Shown: positions 1 to 10,909 of the stretch, piece by piece
How positions within the stretch are numbered: position 1 is the stretch's first letter
Layout of the letters: every line of letters starts with the position of its first letter
Origin: Heloderma charlesbogerti
Taxonomy: Eukaryota > Chordata > Lepidosauria > Squamata > Helodermatidae
Direction: 5' to 3'
Assembly: GCA_026122225.1 (NCBI GenBank)
Contig: JANEZZ010001632.1
Location: forward strand, 434,001-498,000
Length of the DNA: 64,000 nt
Translations under genes and position numbers: made by a program
The notes under the pieces: generated by a model
The model's database searches: none
What the model was told of the DNA's origin: nothing
What the model saw: only the letters and a program-made list of their open reading frames with translations

Positions 1-25
1 GCCTAGATGGACCATCCTAAATAAT

Positions 26-147
26 GGGCTCAGATGTAGAGTGCATGCAGAAAGTCCTGCTTCAACCCACGGCATCTTCAAGTCAGGCTGGAATAAAACG
101 CTTGCCTGAAACCCTGCATGCTTTCCCGAAACCCTGCATGCTTTCCC
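26..147 (+). repeat. tRNA-Ala-derived SINE, fragment
   Basis: The stretch matches the middle of the better-preserved SINE at 6145-6331: the GCATGCAGAA segment after the anticodon region, a decayed B-box area, and a GCCTGAAACCCTG block. Its last part is duplicated: GAAACCCTGCATGCTTTCCC occurs twice in tandem at about 108-147. The 5' promoter half is badly eroded, so I call it a decayed SINE and not a tRNA gene. Confidence 0.6.
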
Positions 148-1157
148 TTCCTCTTCCCCAGGCCATACTTGTACAAAAGAAATAGTTGGTTCCCATCCAT
201 TTCGCCACTTCCTGCCTACTTGTTCTCTTCCTCACCTCCACTTCCTCCTCTGGCTTGGGAAATTCATCAAAACACCTTGCAGCTAGGGCTGCTTCCAGAC
301 AGATGGCTGCCAGCACTACCAGTCAAACGACATGGCACAGCTATTCTAACTTCCCCTACTGAGTGGACTTTCTGTGGTAAAATAAAAGAAAGAAGAAGCG
401 ATGGGTAAACAAACACTGAAGGGTTGGAAATGGAAGACAAGATCATCTGGACTCCTCATAAGATTCAGTGAATGAGGAAAGGTGATTGCACAATAGAAGT
501 CTTTTCTGGAGGCGCCTTAGGGGCCTAATATGAGAGGGTTCACCACTTTTGCCTCAGGCACCAAGAGGTGGTTTTGGCAAGCACTTTAGTTGCTTCTAGA
601 CCAGTGACCCATAGTGCTATCCAATCATTGCTCTTCCACTGTGAGCTACATGCAGATCTGCAATTTACTGTACTGGCGGGGGGGGGGGGATAGGGCTTTT
701 TCTGTATGTACCTCCCGCTATGTTCCATCCAGTGGTGCAGTTAGATCATTTTAGACTCTGGACATGATGGCCTTACAATAGGCGGCACTTTAGGTGTTAA
801 TGTGTATTACTTCACTTACTTCAAAGTGTTGTAAGCCAACCCTGCTGTGTCTGGGGGCCCTCTTGTTCATTCTGCTGAGTGAGGCCCTAGACCTCTGCCC
901 CAAAGTCCTTCTCTGATGACACCATTGGTTTCATCCACAGCATTGGATGTGACAGAACCATGTGAGTAGGGAAGGACCAATTCACCCAAGCATGCAATGC
1001 TTCTAAACATTTTTTACAGGTCCCCGCCCCTTAATCATTTTCTCTAATTTTTTAAATCCTATTTTAAAATGTGTGCTAAAATGCATTTCAATTTAAGTGC
1101 AATCATACAAATATTGTTACTTTTATAAGTGAAAAAGTGCAAATTAAAAGGTACAGA
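148..1157. other. no gene recognised
   Basis: About 1 kb with no convincing coding frame or recognised repeat. It contains a polyguanine run of 12 at 678-689. The short open frames here show no codon structure or family motif. Confidence 0.5.
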
Positions 1158-1340
1158 GTTAGATCCAGATTCATGCTGGATCAGCTGTGCTGGAAGAAGT
1201 GGACTTTCCCAACTTCTCTTCCCATGGCAGCTCCACCAGCCCCCTGAAAAGGCTACACAGAGAGTCAGGAGACCCTGTGGCATGTGGGAGGGAATGGGGA
1301 TCATCCACAAGTGGAGGAAAGCAGACCATGGATCCAACCC
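1158..1340 (+). repeat. family K MITE-like repeat, copy 1
   Basis: The 183-bp unit begins GTTAGATCCAGAT and ends ATGGATCCAACCC, which are imperfect inverted copies of GGTTGGATCCAG. The interior (AGTGGACTT, CAGCTCCACCAGCCCC, GGCTACACAGAGAGTC) recurs in both orientations near 2.4, 10.8, 18.0, 44.1 and 56.1 kb. Short terminal inverted repeats without a coding region suggest a non-autonomous DNA transposon. I could not settle the target-site duplication, so the superfamily is open. Confidence 0.65.
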
Positions 1341-1862
1341 TAAGAAAGCAATGCAAGGCTAAAATGGTGCCCACTGGAAGGGTAACAGGGAAGGTGTACT
1401 AAGGTCTATTTGTGTGGGGAGGGGCTCACTTGAGTACTGTGTCACAGCACACATCAAAACCACACCTCTTAAAAAGATTGAAGAGTAGCGCTATGCCTAT
1501 CTACATCTAGGGGAGAGCACTACTGTTCCATTCTTTCTAAAAAGCTGGATTTTCTGAAATCTGAAGAAAAGTAAAAGGAGCTTGGGAAGCCACAAGGGGA
1601 GCCGGTGGAGGGGAGGCAATGATTTGCTGATGATGTTAAACAGGTAAAGTGAATGAACAAAGCACAGCTGCTCCAGAGTGAAACACCTAGTGTAAAAACA
1701 AGGGAAGTCAGCGGGATCCATCTGGGTGGGGTGAGGGTGGAGCTCGCCAAGCTTTCATCAGCCTGCCCCCATCCCTGGACTTCTTCCCTGCAAACTGGCC
1801 TGTCTTGATTTGCATAGAGTTGGGCCAGCTTGCGGATTTTCCAGGTTTTTCCCACGAATTGA
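1341..1862. other. no gene recognised
   Basis: About 520 bp between a K repeat and the minisatellite. A 153-codon minus-strand frame crosses 1520-1981 but runs through the minisatellite and shows no domain, so I treat it as fortuitous. Confidence 0.5.
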
Positions 1863-1972
1863 AATTTGCACAAATTGTGGCTATAATTTGCACAAATTAT
1901 GGCTGTAATCTGGGCAAATTGCAGCTGCAATTTATGCAAATTATGGCGGCAATTTGAGCAAATTAAGCCAAT
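1863..1972. repeat. 22-bp minisatellite, five units
   Basis: Five consecutive 22-bp units start at 1863, 1885, 1907, 1929 and 1951. The unit follows the pattern AATTTGCACAAATTATGGCT plus two bases. Units 1 and 2 differ at two positions and later units are more diverged. Each unit carries an AATTTG...CAAATT inverted core, so the array is also a run of small palindromes. Unit 4 contains ATGCAAAT, the octamer motif. Confidence 0.85.
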
Positions 1973-2417
1973 TACAGCCAAAATTTTAGCGAATTTCTAT
2001 TAATAAAAGTAACCCCCAAAAGTTCCCAGATTTTGGGCAAAACCCACAGCTCAGCTTGTGAAAGTAAGTTGAGCCAGGCAGGTAGTGGGAATCCATCAAG
2101 GCCCAAAAGGGCCGGATTTTCAAACGAGGGCCATCCCTAGCAAAAATACCCTACAAAAACAGTAATGCAGTAAAAGGCAAGATGGATGGACTTGAAACAC
2201 ATGCTCTTCATTTGAGAGTTATGCTATGAAGATGTGCTTGTAGCAGAGCTGAAAACAGTCCTCCTCCTCCTCCTCCTCCTTTACATCTATTTTCAACTGA
2301 AGTATGGCAGCCTATCAAAATGATGAAACTGACTGTGTGCAAAGCAGGTCTAAAAGTACCTGGTCAGTCACAGAGTTTTTAAGGTGTTGCAGCAGCAGAA
2401 GTAAAATGCTGAGAGCT
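1973..2417. other. no gene recognised; includes a short (TCC)n tract
   Basis: No open frame of interest. A perfect TCC triplet run lies at about 2259-2280. Confidence 0.5.
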
Positions 2418-2590
2418 ACGCTGGGTCAGCTGGTGGAAGTGGACTTCCACTGATGGAAGTGGACTTCCTCATCCATGCCTTCCCACGGCAGCCCCTCCAG
2501 CCCCATGAAAATGCTACACAGAGAGCTGGGGGACCCTGCTGAATGGGGAGAGCTGTGTTGTGAGGGGAGGGGTGTAAGGACCGGAGGCCT
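2418..2590 (+). repeat. family K repeat, copy 2 (partial)
   Basis: It shares with the copy at 1158 the GTGGACTTCC block, the CACGGCAGCCCCTCCAGCCC block and the ATGCTACACAGAGAG block in the same order. GGAAGTGGACTTCC is locally doubled at about 2433-2468. The right terminus is not recognisable. Confidence 0.6.
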
Positions 2591-2812
2591 TTTTGACCAC
2601 ATCCTACATCAAGTCACCCGGTCAGGTGCTTTGGTCAGTGTCTCTCCTCACACTGCCAACTTAGGCTCTCACCCACAACCTTCTGTTGGTGTATTGAGAT
2701 GCTTCACCACTCTCACAATTGCTGCCACCAATAACCCTTTTAGAGCTGCTTTCTTTTTGGCAGCACAGAGCAAGCAGCCAGCTCATGGGTGCTCTTCCAC
2801 AAAACCCTAATC

Positions 2813-3150
2813 TAGGGATGTTAGAGAAGTCCGCCACAGATCCCAGGGAAGCTGAATTCCAGTGAATTCGGTCCTCCAGAATCCGTGGTGGAACGGAGCA
2901 ACCCACCCCACTACCCTGCGAAAGCCCCGCGAAACGGAGCCTACCTGGCTGTGGCTCCGGCGGCAGCTCCAGCGGCTCTAGCCACTGCCGGGCTGCGGCC
3001 ACAAAGCCGGCCGCCATTTGCATCCTTGGCAAGCCGTGATAGGCTACTTAAGTATCTACATAGCCTATCACAGCTCAGGGCAGGGGCGCAAATGGCGTAG
3101 CGGCCGCCATTTGCGCCCCTGTCTTTAGCCATGATAGGCTATGTATATAT
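2813..3150 (-). mobile_element. palindromic hAT MITE, copy A (damaged)
   Basis: It starts TAGGGATGTTAGAGAA and continues with a decayed version of the end seen in copies E, G and H (CCGCCACAGATC, then a decayed GAATTC region). It then shows the diagnostic modules: GCCGTGATAGGCTACTTAAG with its inverted partner, and GCAAATGGCG with CGCCATTTGC. The far end is lost. A CCGACATCCCTA at 3310-3321 resembles a family terminus, but the two flanking 8-mers agree at only about four positions, so the right boundary is unresolved. Confidence 0.6.
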
Positions 3151-3692
3151 TTACTAAATGTGCATAAAATTCCGGAATGTAAAAATCAATCAATAAACCA
3201 GTCTGCAAGTCCATGGAATCCATCTGACTCTGGAAAAGCCAGTCTGCTGCAGAACCTGTGGGTCAGGTTCATAGAAATCTGAACTACTTTGGTTCCATTG
3301 CAGATTTCTCCGACATCCCTACCCCACAGCCAGCATGCCGATTGGCTGGGGAGTCCGGGTAGTTGTTGTCCCACACATCTGGAGGGCACCACAATGGGGA
3401 AGGCTGGCTTAACTCTTAAAAGTCCGGGTTGAATCCCTGTGTATTCAACCCTGTTTGGTGTGGTGGTGAATTAGGTTTGCCATCTCTTTTTTTTCCTGAC
3501 GTCTTTAGCAGCCTCATGACAGGCAGGCACAACATGGTCCTGTCCATGTTAGGAACAGTTGTCCCTATTGCATTTGGCTGGTGCAGAAGGGTGAGAATTT
3601 GGCTTCAATTCATGTTTTTAATCAGAACTTACTAAAATCTGTAAAAACAGATTTAAAACAGGTTTTAAAGCAGATTTTAAAGCAGATTTTAG
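3151..3692. other. no gene recognised
   Basis: About 540 bp. The only patterns are the terminus-like CATCCCTA at 3314-3321 and a short imperfect repetition of CAGATTTTAAAG at about 3650-3690. No protein-coding signal. Confidence 0.5.
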
Positions 3693-4294
3693 AATTTCCC
3701 CAAATTTCCCCTAGGGAAAGAGAAATTCTCCAACAGTATCTCACATATAGGGCTTACTATTGGCAGAGGTTGTAACTTGTAGCACAGGGTCTTTCTTTTT
3801 TCCTCAGGATTTTTGGTTTATTGCCCTGCTCCTGCAAAGTGGCAACAGCATCAACTGTGCTGAGGCTTCCACTCTTCTGAGGCAGAATTTTGAATTTCTT
3901 TTGGTGGTATTTTTGATCTTACCTAATCCCTGCGAGGTGGCCGAGGGTGTGGTGTGTGTTTTCTCTCCCTCTTATACATCTTTCCATTGCTCTGCAGCCT
4001 CCCAGGTCACCAGCACTTTCTGAACTGAAAAAGCCCCGTGGGAGGAATTGCCTCATGATGGCTTTAACTGGACTGTGGGAAGCTGAGGATGCTACAGGTT
4101 GGCTCTGTATACTCCATGGCCACCTCATAAGAAAAGTAAGCACAAGAACCCCAAACCCAGCCCATGAGACTTTCTCTGAAATTTCTTCTCCCTTGAATTT
4201 CTTTTCAAAAGCAATTTATTTTCTATCAAATCGAATGAGAATGGCTGAAGAAAATGTGGGAGAAATTTTTCGTACAGCACTACTATATGAGTGC
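3693..4294 (+). mobile_element. family J AT-rich non-autonomous element, copy 1
   Basis: It shares with the copy at 44823-45514 the blocks GAGAAATTCTCCAACAGT, GGGTCTTTCTT, TTGAATTTCTTTTGGTGG, GAGGTGGCC, CAGCCTCCCAGG, GAAAAAGCCCC and the 3' block ending GTACAGCACTACTA. The left terminus is missing. It has the internally deleted structure, lacking the middle segment retained at 20.3-20.6 and 23.6-23.9 kb. Confidence 0.7.
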
Positions 4295-4567
4295 CATCTA
4301 GAGGGCCTTGAGAGCTACCTTTACCCCCCCCCCAATTGATTTCCTTGCCCCCGACAAGCTGACACTGACCATAGCTGTTGAGGACAAGGGTATCTAAATA
4401 TAGTTTGTTTGGTTACATTGTGACATCTGCCTCTTTAAAAGGGACAGTTACTATCCCCCCCTCCCCTTTAGGGGGAAGGCTTTGGTAACTTCCTGAACCA
4501 AATCAGCTGGCAATAGCCAGCCAGGAGGGGCCAGGATTCATTACACACATGGTAGCCTGTATCGTTC

Positions 4568-5250
4568 TAGTGTGCAAATGGCCTCATGAAATTCTCCACC
4601 CTATTTGTGGGCAGAAAAATTGGGGGGACAATTTCACCAAATTTCTCCAGGGGAAGGAGAAATTCACAAACAGTTTCTCAGAGGTGAAGCTTACCATTAG
4701 CCGTAGTTGTAGCACACCTTCTTTCTTCTTTCCTCAGGGTTTTTGTTTTTCTGTGCTGCTGCTGCAAGTGGCAACAGAAGCAAATGTATTGGCAGTCTGG
4801 TCACCATTTTGCATCCTTCGCCATGCCCCATACCTAGTGTCACTCCAGGCCATTGTGTGTATGGTGTGTGTGTGTGTGTGTGTTTCTTTTCTATTATACA
4901 CCTCTCCATTGCTTTGCAGCCTCCCAAGCTGCCTGCACTTCCTGATCCAAAAAAGCCCTATGGGAGGAATTACCTCATGATGTCTTCCCCTGGGCTTTAA
5001 TTGAAGTGCGGGAAGCTGAGTTTGCTCCAGGCTGCCAGAAAGATGATTGTGCAATGAAAGATACACACACGCACACACCACACACACACACATTGGCCAC
5101 CTCATAAGAAAGGAAAGCACAACAACACTGAACCTAACCTGTGAGAATTTCTCCAAAATTTTCTTCTTTGAATTTCTTTTCAGAAGCATTTTGTATGACA
5201 ATGGTAAAAAAAAAAAAAGCATGTAGGAGAAAATTTCAACATCATACTAC
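4568..5250 (+). mobile_element. family J element, copy 2
   Basis: It begins TAGTGTGCAAATGGCCTC, matching the family left end, and ends near a decayed ATCATACTAC. It keeps the left internal segment up to CCATTGTGTG. It then passes through a (GT)n tract at about 4864-4882 directly into the right half, so its internal deletion has a breakpoint inside a GT repeat. An (AC)n tract lies at about 5063-5093. No intact target duplication is visible. Confidence 0.7.
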
Positions 5251-5580
5251 TTTCTAAGGACTCTGACCATGTCGGAGGACAAGGCCCGCCTGGTGCCGAC
5301 ATCGTTATCTTTTCAGTAAGATTAAGACCTTTCTGTTCTCTCAGGCATTTCGTTTGGCAGCATATGATGAGCTACGATGAGAAGTCCTGGATTTGTTTTA
5401 TGGTTGATTGCTTAAAGTTGTTTTTAGATATATTTTATCTCTCTGTGTGTTGTCTGTTTGTGTGTTTTTATGTAAATAGTTTTTAAACTTTGTATACTTT
5501 ATTTTTAATGGTTTTTAATCTTTGTAGACTGCTCAGAAAGCTTTGGCTATGGGACAGTACAGAAATGTTACAACAACAAT
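5251..5580 (+). repeat. L2/CR1-clade LINE 3' tail
   Basis: The text reads AAGACCTTTCTGTTC...CAGGCATTT, followed by a T-rich 3' UTR with TTTTTAATGGTTTTTAATC. It then reaches a degraded form of the usual tail, GACTGCTCAGAAAGCTTTGGCTATGGGACAG. This is the 3' end typical of reptilian L2-like LINEs. Only the last residues of the ORF could be present, so it is a 5'-truncated relic. Confidence 0.6.
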
Positions 5581-6144
5581 AGTGGGCCTCAAGTGAAATC
5601 AACTGGAACTCGTCTAAGACAGTGGGACTGGCAAAATATGTGGACACCTCCTTCCTTGAATCTATGTTCAGTCTGGAATCCAAATTAAACAACTGCGAGT
5701 GATTTTATCTGCAAGCTGCCCAGCAAACATGTCCTAGCAGGCTACCCTACATTCAGTCTGTCAGATATTTGCCAATACTCACATAAACAGCTCTAGGCAG
5801 ATGCAAGCAAGGCCGGGTTCATAACTAAGAATATATATTAAGTAACAAGCACACTGTGTAAAGCGAGTAGATAGAACAAAGCAGCAGATTCAGCATAACT
5901 GTGGATTCACTGAGATTCAAATAATTAGCAATTATCTCCCACTGCAAAGAATGAATGTACGGAAAACAGAATTCTCTATGAAAATATCATTAACTACAGA
6001 AGGTGCAGGATCACAAATCAACTCTACCTGGAGGTTTGTCTTTTTGTTCTGGATAGCATTCTGGATACCCTCTATGAGTAGAGGGCGACTGTCCCTAGCA
6101 GGGAGCCCTCTGTGTCCATGGGGGCTCTCATGTGATTAAAGAGA
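5581..6144. other. no gene recognised
   Basis: About 560 bp of apparently unique, AT-leaning DNA with no recognised repeat or coding signal. Confidence 0.5.
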
Positions 6145-6331
6145 GGGCTGTAGCTTAGCGGTAGAGCCCCTGCTTTGCATGCAGAAGGTCCCAGGTTCAA
6201 TACCCAGAATCTCCAGGTAAATCTGGAAATATTCCTGTCTGAAACCCTGGGGAGCCGCTGCCAGGCAGTGCTAACAGTATTGGGGTGGATGGACCCCTGG
6301 TCTGACACGGTATAAGGCAGCTTCCTATATT
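6145..6331 (+). repeat. tRNA-Ala-derived SINE, near complete
   Basis: The 5' half folds as a tRNA-like head. GGGCTGTAGCTTAGCGGTAG gives the A box, CTTTGCATGC gives an anticodon loop with TGC (Ala), and GGTTCAATACC gives the B box. The 3' body has CTCCAGGTAAATCTGG, CCTGTCTGAAACCCTGG, TGGATGGACCCCTGGTCTGA and ends TATAAGGCAGCTTCCTATAT. This organisation is a lineage-specific SINE transcribed by RNA polymerase III from internal promoters. It has no ORF. Confidence 0.85.
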
Positions 6332-6657
6332 AGAAACCTGGAAAATCGATGTTCTAAATTGTACAAAGCATCCACAGATAGAGGAGGCTCCCTGCTGCAG
6401 ATGGCCACCCTCTACGCTGGAGGGTAATGAAAACGGTGATGGAGGGGGCAGAGCTAGCATGCTCCCCTCGTTTCCCCCTCCTCATGTGTAGACCCTATAC
6501 ACTTTTGGAATTCCTGCATAGGGCTCATGTCTTCCTTTTCTAAATGGCCAATTTGGCACCCACTTTGGGCCAAATACTATAAGGAACAGTGTGAAACTTG
6601 GGCAGTGCATTCTCAGCAATTGTCAACTGAGTTTTTGTATATTTTAGAGTTCCTATT
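6332..6657. other. no gene recognised; ends in the BovB target duplication
   Basis: About 320 bp without a recognised feature. The last nine bases (6649-6657, GTTCCTATT) are the left target-site duplication of the BovB insertion that follows. Confidence 0.6.
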
Positions 6658-9600
6658 ACCTCTTCATGGATCACTGCCTTGTTGTGGCGAAGGGGCTTGT
6701 GAAACTCAGTGAAGCCATAAGCTACCCAAGATTGACAGGTCATGGCGGAGAATTCTGTCAAAATGTGGTCCACTGGAGAAGGAAATGGCAACCCACTCCA
6801 GTATTCTTGCCAAGAAAACCCCATGGAACGTATCACAAGGCTAAAAGAGATGACTCTGGAAGATGAGCCCCTCAGGTCGGAAGGTGTCCAATATACTACT
6901 GGGGAAGAGCAGAGGGAATTTCCAAGTAGTGCCAGAAAGAGTGAGGCGGCTGGGCCAAAGCCGAAGGGACACACAGCTGTGGATGTGTCTGGTGGTAAAA
7001 AGAAAGTCCGATGCTGTAAAGAACAATATTGTTTAGGAACCTGGAATGTAAGATCAATGAATCAAGGTAAGCTGGAGGTGGTCAAACACGAGATGGCAAG
7101 ACTGAACATCGACATCTTGGGAATCAGCGAACTAAAATGGACAAGCATGGGCGAATTTAATTCAGGTGACCATCCTATCTACTACTGTGGGCAAGAATCC
7201 CTTAGAAGAAATGGAGTAGCACTCATAGTCAACAAAAGGGTGGCAAAAGCAGTACTGGGGTACAATCTCAAAAACGATAGAATGATCTCAGCACGAATCC
7301 AAGGCAAACCATTCAACATCACAGTAATTCAAGTCTATGCCCCAACCACTGAGGCAGAAGAAGCTGAGGTTGATCGGTTCTATGAAGACCTACAACACCT
7401 TCTAGAACTAACACCAAAAAAAGATGTCCTCTTCATCATAGGGGATTGGAATGCTAAAGTAGGAAGTCAAGAAATCACCGGGATAACAGGCAAGCATGGC
7501 CTTGGTGTACAAAATGAAGCAGGACAAAGGCTAATAGAGTTTTGCCAAGAGAACACGCTGATCATAGCAAATACTCTTTTCCAACAGCACAAGAGGCGAC
7601 TTTACACATGGACATCACCAGATGGTCAATATCGAAATCAGATTGATTATGTACTTTGCAGCCAAAGATGGAGAAGCTCCATACAGTCAGTAAAAACAAG
7701 ACCTGGAGCTGACCGTGGCTCAGATCATGAGCTTCTTGTTGCAAAATTTCGGCTTAAATTGAAGAACATGGGGAAAACCACTAAACCATTCAGGTATGAC
7801 CTAAATCATATCCCTTATGAATATACAGTGGAGGTGAGGAATAGATTTCAGGGATTAGACCTGATAGATAGAGTGCCTGAGGAACTATGGACGGAGGTCC
7901 GTAACATTGTTCAGGAGGCAGCAACGAAATCCATCCCAAAGAAAAAGAAATGCAAGAAAGCAAACTGGCTGTCTGATGAGGCTTTAGAAGTAGCTGAGGA
8001 ATGAAGGGAAGTGAAAAGCAAGGGAGAAAGGGGAAGATATATCCAACTGAATGCAGAGTTCCAGAGAATAGCAAGGAGAGTCAAGAAGGCCTTCTTAAAT
8101 GAACAATGCAAAGAAATCGAGGAGAACAATAGAATGGGAAAGACTAGAGATCTCTTCAAGAAAATTGGAGATCTCAAGGGAACGTTTTGTGCAAAGACGG
8201 GCATGATAAAGGAAAAAGGAGGCAGGGACCTAACAGAAGCAGATGAGATTAAGAAGAGGTGGAAAGAATACACAGAAGAACTATACAGGAAAGATCTTAA
8301 TGTCCCTGATAACCAAGATAGTGTGGTCACTGAACTTGAGCCGGACATCCAAGAGAGTGAAATCAAGTGGGCCTTAGGAAGCATTACTAACAACAAAGCT
8401 AGCAGAGATGACACTATTTCAGCTGAGCTATTTTAAATCCTAAAAGATGATTCTGTTAAAGTGCTGCACACAATATGCCAACAAATTTGGAACACTCAAC
8501 AGTGGCCACAAGACTGGAAAAGGTCAGTTTACATTCCAATTCCAAAGAAGGGCCATGCCAAAGAGTATTCAAACTACTGTACAATTGTGCTCATTTCACA
8601 TGCCAGCAAGGTGATGCTCAAAATCCTACAAGCTAGGCTTTAGCAGCATGTGAACTGAGAACTACCGGAAGTACAAGCGGGGTTTCGAAGAGGCAGGGGA
8701 ACTAGAGATCAAATCGCCAACATTCGCTGGATCATGGAGAAAGCAAGAGAATTCCAGAAAAATGTCTATTTCTGCTTCATTGACTACGCTAAAGCCTTTG
8801 ATTGTGTGGATCACAACAAACTGTGGCAAATTCTTAAAGTGATGGGAGTACCAGACCACCTTACCTGAGAAACCTGTACGAGGGACAAGAAGCAACAGTA
8901 AGAACCGGACATGGAACAACCGATTGGTTCAAAATTGGGAAAGGAGTACGACAAGGCTGTATATTGTTGCCCTGCTTATTTAATTTTTATGCAGAGTACA
9001 TCATGAGAAACGCCGGGTTGGATGAATCACAGGTCGGAATTAAGATTGCCGGGAGAATTATCAACAAGCTCAGATACGCAGACGATACCACCCTAATGGC
9101 AGAAAGCGAAGAGAATCTAAAGAGCCTCTTGTTGAGGGTGAAAGAGGAGAGTGCAAAAGCTGGTTTGAAACTCAACATTAAAAAAACTAAAATCATGGCA
9201 TCTGGCCCCATCGCTTCCTGGCATATAGAAGGGGAAGAAATGGAAGCAGTGACAGATTTTATTTTCTTGGGCTCCAAGATCACCGCAGACGGTGACTGTA
9301 GCCATGAAATTAGAAGACACTTGTTTCTTGGGAGGAAAGCTATGGCAAACCTACACAGCATAGTACGAAGCAGAGACATCACCTTGCCGACAAAGATTCG
9401 TATAATCAAAGCTATGGTTTTCCCAGTAGCAACGTATGGCTGTGAGAGCTGGACTATAAGGAAGGCCGAGCGCCGAAGAATTGATGCCTTCGAACTGTGG
9501 TGCTGGAGAAGACTCTTACGAGTCCCCTGGACTGCAAGGAGGTCAAATCAGTCAATCCTAAAGGAAATCAACCCTGAGTGCTCATTGGAAGGACAGAGAC

Positions 9601-9855
9601 TGAAGCTGAAGCTGAAATATTTTGACCACCTAATGCGAAGAGAAAACTCCCTGGAAAAGACCCTGATGCTGGGAAAGATGGAAGGCAAAAGAAGAAGGGG
9701 ACGGCAGAGGATGAGATGGCTAGATAGCATCACTGATGCAATGAATATGAATTTGAGCACACTCTGGGAAAGAGAGGAGGACAGGAAGGCCTGGCGTGCT
9801 ATGGTCCATGGGGTCACGAAGAGTCAGACACGACTTAATGACTGAACAACAAAGG
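6658..9855 (+). mobile_element. BovB (RTE-clade) LINE, near full length, copy 1
   Basis: An approximately 3.2-kb non-LTR retrotransposon flanked by GTTCCTATT at 6649-6657 and 9856-9864. It opens with the 5' region CTTCATGGATCACTGCCTTG and ends with the BovB 3' signature, GGTCACGAAGAGTC...GACTGAACAACAA. That signature is close to the one known from ruminant and squamate BovB. It encodes an APE-type endonuclease and a reverse transcriptase in one ORF, now broken. BovB is known to have spread between squamates and ruminants by horizontal transfer. Confidence 0.95.
6742..9845 (+). pseudogene. BovB endonuclease/reverse transcriptase ORF, disabled
   Basis: The ORF encoded the bifunctional protein that nicks target DNA and copies the element RNA. 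The endonuclease shows GTWNVRSMN near residue 99, IGDWNAKVG near 235 and SDHELL near 327. The RT core YADD is at 9075-9086, and the protein ends HGVTKSQTRLND. Breaks by comparison with the copies at 51.9 and 25.1 kb: nonsense TGA at 8002-8004 (Arg codon elsewhere), TAA near 8434, TAG at 8641-8643, a further TGA about 12 bases on, and a deletion of about 7 bp near 8867 that shifts the frame. The protein cannot be made, but the pieces show recognisable similarity throughout. Confidence 0.92.
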
Positions 9856-9864
9856 GTTCCTATT

Positions 9865-10699
9865 GCTGGAATAGCGATGGCAGGAGATCACACTAATAGA
9901 ACTTTTCACCAAGCAGTTAATCTGCTGCCAGACTGTTAGAGATGTAATAGGGGTTACCTTGGGTGCAGAAGAGATCGGCTCCCCTGGACACATGCAGATA
10001 ATGCTGCCTAATAGTAAGTCGGCGCTAAAGACGTTTTTTGAGACTTTAACCAGTGCTTCATGAATGGCAAAGATATGCACCACTTAACTTTGCCAGCAGT
10101 TGCTGCCATAGGCTTTAGTGGGGCAAGAAAACCTTGATTGCTTTTGAACCACCACTCAGAACACCACTCGTTGTCTTCTTCAACAAGCCTGAATAAAGTA
10201 CATTGGTAGTACTTTCACCCCAAAATGAAAGAAACATTCGATACAACTTTTGAAAAATTGGAATTAAAATGGCCTATGTGTTAATTTTTCAGTGTTTTTT
10301 ATCTTGCTGTACATGTGGCAATTTGTATCGGCTTGGTTTGAAATTTGGCAGAGTGGTAGAATTCATCAAGTAGATTGCAGATACCAAGTTTCGGGTTATT
10401 AGATCGATGCTTGTAATTTTTATAAACCATATGACTTTGAGTTATACTGCTAGAACTTTCTCTTTTGGGAGGAAAACCCCTAAGCTGAAGGGAGATTCCA
10501 GCATTGGCACAAGGTGGGGAGCACACAGGTGCACATGCCACTCCTATGGACCCCACCCACCTTACTATCACTGTGCCATGTCTGTCCACCCTACCCTACT
10601 GCACACTCTGGAGAGCCACATTAGCTGAAAAAGCATCTGGCATGGCTCTTCAGAGAGCCAGCCAGGCCCAAATGCCTGGCTCTGAGGGGGTCCTTCCTC
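9865..10699. other. no gene recognised
   Basis: About 830 bp. No coding or repeat assignment. The second half contains CCAGGCCCAAATGCCTGG, a small palindrome, just before the K repeat. Confidence 0.5.
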
Positions 10700-10909
10700 A
10701 AAGCCAGGCGTTGTGGGAGGGCTTTCCCAGGAGATTGCCCATGGTACAGAACCCAGTTTGCCCTCCACACTACGGCTCAACCCATTCAGCAGAGCCTCCT
10801 GGCTCTATAGCATTTTCAGGGGGGCTGGAAGGGCTTCCAGGGGAAAGAGCGGGTGGGGAAGTCCACTTCCATCAGCACAGAGTTGATACAGCATAAATCT
10901 GGATTCAAC
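10700..10909 (-). repeat. family K repeat, copy 3, interrupted at its end by element B
   Basis: In inverted orientation it carries the K blocks: ATTCAGCAGAGCCTCC, TAGCATTTTCAGGGG, GGGGAAGTCCACTTCC and the terminal TCTGGATTCAACCC. The last block is split. Element B inserted into it, duplicating GATTCAAC (10902-10909 and 11879-11886), so the K terminus finishes at about 11889. K was therefore present before B. Confidence 0.7.

Noticed and set aside
6145..6217. Possible tRNA-Ala gene
   Set aside because: The A and B boxes are intact, but the sequence continues directly into a SINE body found elsewhere in the window. The 3' half of the acceptor stem is not formed.
8987..9409. Antisense frames over the BovB copies (also 25354-25917, 52368-52892, 53289-53858)
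   Set aside because: They are shadows of the BovB ORF on the other strand. Repetition between copies comes from the element, not from a second gene.
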